NCBI GenBank assembly: GCA_900546885.1
Contig: UREN01000068.1
Coordinates: 1 to 9,903 of the forward strand
Reading direction: 5' to 3'
DNA from: an uncultured Oscillospiraceae bacterium
GTDB taxonomy: Bacteria; Bacillota; Clostridia; Oscillospirales; Ruminococcaceae
Length of the DNA stretch: 9,903 bases
Part shown: piece by piece, positions 6,412 to 9,903 of the stretch
Numbering within the stretch: the first letter of the stretch is position 1
Layout: every line of letters starts with the position of its first letter
Program-made: the position numbers and the translations under genes
The notes under the pieces: generated by a model
Database searches by the model: none
What the model was told of the DNA's origin: nothing
Seen by the model: only the letters and a program-made list of their open reading frames with translations

Positions 6412-6864
6412 ATGAAAAAGACGGTAGGTTTGATATCCTTGCTAATTTTAATGATGGGGCTGGTTAGCTGTAACGGAGAAACGTTCAATATCGACTTTCC
6501 CTTTGGGGTTGAAGATGTTGAAAATATTGAAATGTACCACTATTCGGGAGTACCTGTATCAGCAGAAAAGAAAGTAATCGTTGAAGAAAGTGATATAACG
6601 GCCTTGTATGATATGTTTGAGGACTTATCATTGGAAGACAAACAAGTTGAGGAAACCACTGGAGCAAGTGTGACCAGTTTTCGATTTAACCTTTCAGATG
6701 GGACAAACTACGAACTGGTGTATGTCTGTGATGGCGTCAAGAACGGAAAGTTGAAATCGTCCACGGGCAATTTTGAATACTTTACAAGTTCAGATATTGG
6801 CTCTTATTGGTCTAATATTGACCTTGAAGCAGTTCCAGTTGAAGAAAGCGAATTGCCGAAGTAG
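6412..6864 (+). CDS. Small lipoprotein of unknown function (element cargo)
   Basis: This 150-residue protein has a clear lipoprotein signal: MKK, a hydrophobic core (VGLISLLILMMGL, 5-17) and the lipobox LVSC with Cys20 as the lipidated residue. The mature 130-residue part is acidic and has no further membrane segment. Regions such as NIEMYHYSGVPVSAEKKVIV (34-53 approximately) and VTSFRFNLSDGTNYELVYV suggest a small strand-rich fold. It resembles uncharacterised clostridial lipoproteins (perhaps the DUF5301 group, from memory only). The start at 6412 is chosen over the in-frame ATGs at 6319 and 6331 because only this one gives a signal peptide, and AAAGGA precedes it by about 10 bases. Codon use is AT-rich, unlike every neighbour, and it is the only convincing plus-strand gene apart from the short frame at 6999. 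A terminator follows at 6928. The product is predicted to be anchored outside the cytoplasmic membrane. Confidence 0.88.
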   Translation: MKKTVGLISLLILMMGLVSCNGETFNIDFPFGVEDVENIEMYHYSGVPVSAEKKVIVEESDITALYDMFEDLSLEDKQVEETTGASVTSFRFNLSDGTNYELVYVCDGVKNGKLKSSTGNFEYFTSSDIGSYWSNIDLEAVPVEESELPK

Positions 6865-6927
6865 CCCGACCAATTCCCATTTATCAGGGAGTTTGCCGTC
6901 AACTTAAATGACTGAATACATCAACCT

Positions 6928-6970
6928 AGAGCAGCTATTTTCAATCTGAAAACGGCTGCTCTTTTCTTTT
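6928..6970 (+). terminator. Rho-independent terminator after the lipoprotein gene
   Basis: AGAGCAGC (6928-6935) pairs with GCTGCTCT (6955-6962). The inner arms TTTTCA/TGAAAA continue the stem around a short loop, and TTTTCTTTT follows (6962-6970). It is strong and correctly oriented for the lipoprotein gene 64 bp upstream. Confidence 0.85.
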
Positions 6971-6998
6971 ACCTATGAGCAGAAAGGAGCGACCACCC

Positions 6999-7088
6999 AT
7001 GACGAAACCGAGGGAGAAAACCTGCGAGGAATTGACCGCCGGCGATATAAGAAATTTTAATAAGTTGTCGGGATTTCCGTCAGTTTGA
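6999..7088 (+). CDS. 29-codon frame, probable truncated gene start
   Basis: A good ribosome binding site (GAAAGGAG) sits 8 to 10 bases before an ATG that opens MTKPREKTCEELTAGDIRNF and stops after 29 residues at 7086-7088, 24 bp short of the right inverted repeat. It lies 28 bp after a terminator, as a new gene would. The charged N-terminus looks like real protein, but no family is recognised. The most likely reading is the 5' end of a gene cut off when the element's right end was formed. A genuine small protein is possible. A 6-bp hairpin, CCGTCA-GTT-TGACGG (7077-7091), overlaps the stop codon. Confidence 0.4.
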   Translation: MTKPREKTCEELTAGDIRNFNKLSGFPSV

Positions 7089-7112
7089 CGGGAGTTTTCA
7101 ATTTTCCGTGAA

Positions 7113-7136
7113 ATCACTACTTTCCTTGAAAAGGGA
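7113..7136 (-). repeat. Right terminal inverted repeat (24 bp)
   Basis: This is the perfect reverse complement of 6212-6235. It ends CTTGAAAAGGGA on the plus strand, followed by one G and then the second GGCCCCGC. Confidence 0.9.
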
Positions 7137-7137
7137 G

Positions 7138-7145
7138 GGCCCCGC
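7138..7145. repeat. Right copy of 8-bp direct repeat
   Basis: GGCCCCGC is identical to 6203-6210. The stretch from here to 7276 is GC-rich, holds no credible gene on either strand, and appears to be host intergenic DNA between the element and the regulator's terminator. Confidence 0.7.
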
Positions 7146-7276
7146 CGCGGCTTTGGCATGGCCAGCGGCGCAAAAAGCGCCCGTTTGCCGTAAGCCAAAA
7201 GCAGCCCCGGCCTTTTCCGCAGAGGGCGCTGCACATTTTGGGCCGGGCAGCGGCGCCAGGCGGCGCGCCGCACAGC

Positions 7277-7310
7277 AAAACGGCCCCGGAAAGCACGGCT
7301 TTCCGGGGCC
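7277..7310 (-). terminator. Terminator of the TetR-type regulator gene
   Basis: A perfect 12-bp stem (7282-7293 with 7299-7310, GGCCCCGGAAAG/CTTTCCGGGGCC) has a 5-base loop. In the minus direction it is followed by GTTTTGC (T at 7277-7280). It lies about 55 bp after the regulator's stop codon. Confidence 0.85.
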
Positions 7311-7364
7311 TGCGGGTTCTTTGGGCGGTGCCGCGGCCCTGGGCCGGGCGGCGCATCTGTGCAC

Positions 7365-8006
7365 CTAGGTGGCCTGCGCGCCATAGCCCTCCAGCAGCCT
7401 TCTGGCACAGGAACAGGTAATTTCATACAGCGAAAGCGGCACATAGGGCACGCCCGCCGCCTCCATGGCCTGCTGCTGCCGGGGCGTCACAAAGGTGTAC
7501 GGCCAGGCCCCGAACAAAAACGGAAAAAAGGCGTAGATAAACCCCTGGATATCCTGCGCGGACATAGCCGGGAAGAACTTTTCCAAACAGAGCGCCACGG
7601 CACGGATGGAGCCGCCGTAGGCCACCTTGAATTCCACCAGCTTCTCTGTGCGGGCGCGGGCCTCCAGGTCGTAATGGTTCATAGACAGAAGCTTCAGCAT
7701 GCGCTCGCGCTTTTCCAGCGTGTGCGCCAGCGCTTCGGCAAAGCCCTGCGCCGTCATGCGCTCGTTTTCGTCATGCAGGCGCACAAGGTCGCTGCGCCAC
7801 AGCTCGTACTCGCGCTGCAAAAGCGCGAGGAAAATCTCTTCTTTTGTGTGAAAATAATTGTAGATAGACGTGCGGGTAAACGATGTCTGCTTGCCGATCT
7901 CTTTCAGCGTGATGTCTTTGAAACTCATGGTTTCGTAAAGCGCGGCGCAGGCGTTGAGAATCTCGTTCTTCCTGGCATTCGTCAATTCCTGTGAACCCTT
8001 CGGCAC
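7365..8006 (-). CDS. TetR/AcrR family transcriptional regulator
   Basis: This 213-residue one-domain-plus-ligand-domain repressor has its helix-turn-helix at about residues 32-57 (ITLKEIGKQTSFTRTSIYNY, then FHTKEEIF), intact and typical. The C-terminal domain (about 70-213) is helical with FIYAFFPFLFGAWPYTF near 156-172, likely lining the ligand pocket; the ligand is unknown. The start is taken as the GTG at 8006 (VPKGSQELTNARKNEIL), because related regulators begin MPKGS and a GGGGG lies 7 bases upstream. The TTG at residue 9 is a weaker option. The frame stays open to 8189, but that stretch crosses the promoter and an upstream terminator. A consensus promoter overlapped by a palindrome indicates autoregulation. 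The DUF362 and flavodoxin genes upstream are candidate targets by proximity only. Confidence 0.92.
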   Translation of the reverse strand: MPKGSQELTNARKNEILNACAALYETMSFKDITLKEIGKQTSFTRTSIYNYFHTKEEIFLALLQREYELWRSDLVRLHDENERMTAQGFAEALAHTLEKRERMLKLLSMNHYDLEARARTEKLVEFKVAYGGSIRAVALCLEKFFPAMSAQDIQGFIYAFFPFLFGAWPYTFVTPRQQQAMEAAGVPYVPLSLYEITCSCARRLLEGYGAQAT

Positions 8007-8040
8007 CCTTTCGCCCCCATCCGAACGATATGGTAAGGTT

Positions 8041-8069
8041 ATTATATCTGCGTTTGCACCCCGTGTCAA
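8041..8069 (-). promoter_or_regulatory. Consensus sigma-A promoter of the TetR-type gene
   Basis: Minus strand: perfect TTGACA (8064-8069), a 17-base spacer and perfect TATAAT (8041-8046). Transcription should start near the A at 8034, giving a leader of about 28 bases before the GTG. Such a strong promoter on a regulator gene usually implies repression. Confidence 0.9.
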
Positions 8070-8075
8070 ACACGG
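8061..8075. promoter_or_regulatory. Palindromic operator over the -35 box
   Basis: CCGTGT-CAA-ACACGG is a perfect 15-bp inverted repeat that contains the whole -35 hexamer. Size and position suit a TetR-family dimer blocking polymerase. A second, overlapping repeat GTTTG...CAAAC spans 8052-8071. No copy is seen upstream of the flavodoxin gene within the window. Confidence 0.7.
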
Positions 8076-8080
8076 CGCGG

Positions 8081-8119
8081 CAAACAGCGGGCGGGGCACC
8101 CGCAAAAGGCGCCCCGCCC
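8081..8119 (-). terminator. Terminator after the DUF362 gene
   Basis: A 12-bp stem (8108-8119 with 8089-8100, one G-U pair) has a 7-base loop and is followed on the minus strand by GCTGTTTG, a short U-tract. It separates the DUF362 gene, which ends at 8217, from the regulator promoter. The 97 bp between (8120-8216) hold nothing recognisable. Confidence 0.65.
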
Positions 8120-8216
8120 CGTGAGGCGCTTTGGCAATGCCGTGCGCCCGAATTTCCGTTTCAGCGGCAGTGTTTTCTTGCGTCAACACGCCCTGGCCGG
8201 GCGGCCGCTCACCGGC

Positions 8217-9107
8217 TTACACTTCCACAAGCTCGTATTCCCGGGTGCCATAGCCAAGGCTGGCCGCGGCCTCGATGGTGTGAATGCCGTTGCGGCTGTT
8301 CACGCGCTCCATAAAATGTTCTTTGCCCGGGTCGTCCGAACGGGCGACAAGGTCGATGCAGGCCTGGTCGATGGCCACCGGGTCCAGCGAGGCGAGCATG
8401 CCAATGTCCTTCATGCAGGGGTCTTCGGCCACCGCGCAGCAGTCGCAGTCTACCGAGAGGTTCTTCATCACATTGATAAAGGCAATTTTGCCCTGGAAAT
8501 GCTGCACCACGCTCATGGCGGCGTCGGCCATCGCCTCTGGGAAAACGACGTTGCTGGCGTGCTGTTTCCAGGTTTCAAAGCGGTCGTCCGTCTTGCCGGC
8601 GGAATGAATCAGCGCCTTGCCCGCGCGGGATGCGCAGCCGATGGAAAGCTGTTTCAGCGCGCCGCCATAGCCGCCCATGGGGTGCCCCTTGAAGTGGGCC
8701 AGCACCAGCATGGAATCGTAGCGCAGGATGTTTTTGCCCACATGGTTCTCTTTCAGCACCTTCCCGTTGGGAATGGGCCACACCACATCCGGTCCTTCGG
8801 CATCCATCAGGTCCACATCAAAATATTTCGTCCAGCCATGTTCTTCCAAAAGCTTCCAATGCGCCTCGCTGTTGTCGCGCACGCCGCCGGCGGCGTCGCC
8901 GTAAGCGGTGTTGCACTCCACAATGGTGCCGTGCACGGCCTCTACCATGGGCTGCCAGAACTGCGGGCGAAGGAAGTTCTGGTTGCCCTTTTCGCCAGAG
9001 TGCACCTTTACAGCCACTTTGCCGGGCAGCTGCACGCCCAGCTTCTGATAGAGCGTCACCACCGCCTGCGGCGTGAGCTCGCGGGTAAAGTATACGGTTG
9101 CTTTCAT
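8217..9107 (-). CDS. DUF362 domain protein (predicted iron-sulfur protein)
   Basis: This 296-residue protein is of the DUF362 family, often annotated as an uncharacterised Fe-S center protein. Visible family blocks are VAVKVHSGEKGNQNFLRP (31-48), VECNTAYGD (63-71), the GHPMGGYGGALKQLSIG region, and the Cys cluster CDCCAVAEDPCM (221-232) leading into KDIGMLASLDPVAIDQA (233-249). The paired 4Fe-4S ferredoxin motif that some DUF362 proteins carry is absent, so any cluster would rest on the CDCC region and Cys231. No signal peptide or membrane segment is visible. GAGG lies 8 bases before the ATG at 9107; an in-frame GTG directly upstream is a possible alternative. It follows the flavodoxin gene by 109 bp. 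That neighbour supports a redox role, but the reaction is unknown. Confidence 0.88.
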   Translation of the reverse strand: MKATVYFTRELTPQAVVTLYQKLGVQLPGKVAVKVHSGEKGNQNFLRPQFWQPMVEAVHGTIVECNTAYGDAAGGVRDNSEAHWKLLEEHGWTKYFDVDLMDAEGPDVVWPIPNGKVLKENHVGKNILRYDSMLVLAHFKGHPMGGYGGALKQLSIGCASRAGKALIHSAGKTDDRFETWKQHASNVVFPEAMADAAMSVVQHFQGKIAFINVMKNLSVDCDCCAVAEDPCMKDIGMLASLDPVAIDQACIDLVARSDDPGKEHFMERVNSRNGIHTIEAAASLGYGTREYELVEV

Positions 9108-9174
9108 CACAGGTTCCTCACTTTCTGCCTTTCTCGGTTTCTGTCCTTTTTATCCGGCCTGTTTGCAGACGCGC

Positions 9175-9217
9175 GGCGCCGCGCACCCGCTTTGGGGCAA
9201 ACGGGCGGCGCCTTTTT
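9175..9217. terminator. Strong hairpin between flavodoxin and DUF362 genes
   Basis: Outer arms GGCGCCG/CGGCGCC (9175-9181 with 9206-9212) and inner arms CCCG-C-TTTG / CAAACGGG (9186-9205) form a long stem. Five T follow on the plus strand only. In the direction of the genes (minus), the stem comes directly after the flavodoxin stop codon and lacks a U-tract, so it may only reduce readthrough into DUF362 or protect the upstream mRNA. Confidence 0.45.
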
Positions 9218-9687
9218 CAGCGCAGCGCCTCCCTGGCCCAGGCCGCCGCCCCGCCGCCGTTCAGCAGCTTGCCGGGCTTCCACACCGCCTGCGGGCACAG
9301 GGCCTTCAGGCTTTTTTCCGCGCCCCCAATGCCGCTTCCGCCAGAGGTGGCAAAGGGGATGAGCGTTTTGCCCGCCAGGGCATAGCTTTCCACAAAGGTG
9401 TCGATGATGCGCGGCTGCACATACCACCAAATGGGAAAGCCCAGAAAAATGGTGCCGTATTTCTCCATATCCCGCACGGGCTGCGCAATGGCCGGGCGGC
9501 TGGCGGCGTCGTTCATCTCGCGCGTGCTGCGGCTGTTGCGGTCTGTCCAGTCCAGGTCTGCCCTGGTATAGGGCACAGCAGGGCGAATTTCGTACAGGTC
9601 TGCGCCGGTTGCCCGGGCAATCTCCTGCGCCACACGGGCCGTGACCCCGCTGGCTGAAAAATAGGCAACCAGGGTGTGTGTTTCCAT
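9217..9687 (-). CDS. Flavodoxin family protein
   Basis: This 156-residue FMN-binding electron carrier is complete. The phosphate-binding loop is SASGVT (11-16) after the first strand [18 protein letters not shown] (81-92) is the second FMN loop, with the aromatic residues that stack on the flavin. [13 protein letters not shown] (112-124) is the third loop. The region at 38-66 ([20 protein letters not shown] and onwards) matches the longer flavodoxin type common in Clostridia, related to proteins annotated as flavodoxin or NAD(P)H-dependent oxidoreductase. AGGGGG is 7 bases before the ATG at 9687. It is probably cotranscribed with DUF362. The 151 bases upstream (9688-9838) hold no recognisable promoter or gene, so its promoter lies beyond the contig end or is atypical. 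Confidence 0.92.
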   Translation of the reverse strand: METHTLVAYFSASGVTARVAQEIARATGADLYEIRPAVPYTRADLDWTDRNSRSTREMNDAASRPAIAQPVRDMEKYGTIFLGFPIWWYVQPRIIDTFVESYALAGKTLIPFATSGGSGIGGAEKSLKALCPQAVWKPGKLLNGGGAAAWAREALR

Positions 9688-9838
9688 TTCAGTTCCCCCT
9701 TCTATCGTCTGTGCCGGGCCCCTTGCACAGCGGAAGCGCCGCCCGAAGGCATGCTCGCCGCAGGGCCGGTGCGGCCCCGTCAGTGGCCCGGGTTTGCTTT
9801 GGTGCCTGCCGGGGCGGCGCGCGGGCGGCCATGCGCCC

Positions 9839-9903
9839 AGATCGGAAGAGCGTCGTGTAGGGAAAGAGTGTAGATCTCGGTGGTCGCCGTATCATTAAAA
9901 AAA
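9839..9903 (+). other. Illumina TruSeq adapter plus poly-A: sequencing artefact
   Basis: From AGATCGGAAGAGC at 9839 to 9896 the bases match the reverse complement of the Illumina TruSeq universal adapter (58 bases, recognised from memory). Seven A follow to the end. The genomic sequence therefore stops at 9838, and any reading frame entering this stretch is false. Confidence 0.98.

Larger units (their letters stand above)
6211..7137. mobile_element. 927-bp non-autonomous transposable element with lipoprotein cargo
   Basis: The island is bounded by perfect 24-bp inverted repeats (6212-6235 and 7113-7136) and flanked by an 8-bp direct repeat. It is AT-rich (about 40% G+C by eye) inside a GC-rich chromosome. 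It carries one plus-strand lipoprotein gene (6412-6864), a terminator (6928-6970) and a 29-codon frame (6999-7088). No transposase or recombinase is encoded in any frame, so movement would need an enzyme supplied elsewhere. Just inside both ends, a shared motif AAACTCC(C)GTC appears in opposite orientation (6241-6250 and 7087-7097), suggesting a common subterminal binding region. An 8-bp duplication fits several insertion-sequence families (for example ISL3, IS256, IS6, IS66, IS1595). The ends do not let me assign one. Confidence 0.75.

Noticed and set aside
6236..7112. A hidden transposase or recombinase remnant inside the element
   Set aside because: No frame shows a DDE, serine or tyrosine recombinase motif; apart from the lipoprotein and the 29-codon frame only short shadow frames exist.
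7108..7368. An 86-codon plus-strand frame spanning the right end of the element and flanking DNA
   Set aside because: No ribosome binding site, composition typical of GC-rich non-coding DNA, and it runs through the regulator's terminator.
8007..8189. N-terminal extension of the TetR-type protein to 8189
   Set aside because: It crosses a consensus promoter, a palindromic operator and the upstream terminator, and adds residues absent from the family.
1..9838. CRISPR array, tRNA, rRNA or riboswitch
   Set aside because: No regularly spaced repeats, cloverleaf or known aptamer pattern was seen on either strand.

Overview
The window is GC-rich (about two thirds G+C by eye). It carries single-copy Firmicutes genes: the condensin partners ScpA and ScpB, the GerW/YtfJ and DUF2953 proteins found in spore-formers, and an M50 site-2 protease. 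Gene order and protein character suggest an anaerobic spore-former lineage of the class Clostridia, most likely a GC-rich Oscillospirales-type gut bacterium. Genus cannot be called from the sequence. All host genes lie on the minus strand, so the window is best read from right to left.

Layout from right to left. (1) 9839-9903 is Illumina adapter plus poly-A, not genome. (2) 9217-9687 flavodoxin and 8217-9107 DUF362 protein form a probable redox pair, closed by a strong hairpin at 8089-8119. (3) 7365-8006 is a TetR-type regulator with a consensus promoter. A perfect 15-bp palindrome overlaps its -35 box, suggesting autoregulation, and a strong terminator follows the gene. (4) 6211-7137 is an AT-rich island bounded by perfect 24-bp inverted repeats and flanked by an 8-bp direct repeat. 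It contains a plus-strand lipoprotein gene, a terminator and a 29-codon reading frame, but no transposase. It looks like a non-autonomous transposable element carrying cargo. (5) 1695-6102 is one long operon: M50 protease, scpA, scpB, DUF2953, gerW/ytfJ, rluB and a small acetyltransferase-like protein. Its promoter at 6167-6195 was spared by the insertion. (6) 1-1526 holds a carboxyltransferase subunit followed by a biotin carrier that runs off the left edge. This is the start of a biotin-dependent decarboxylase or carboxylase operon with its own promoter.

How the genes work together. ScpA and ScpB form the kleisin part of the SMC chromosome-segregation complex. RluB modifies ribosomal RNA, and GerW and DUF2953 are spore-associated. 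These are housekeeping and sporulation functions commonly found together in Clostridia. The carboxyltransferase and biotin carrier would work with a membrane subunit expected beyond position 1.

The most unusual part is the 927-bp lipoprotein-carrying element. It inserted about 16 bp upstream of the -35 box of the protease-scpAB operon, and its composition is unlike that of the host.
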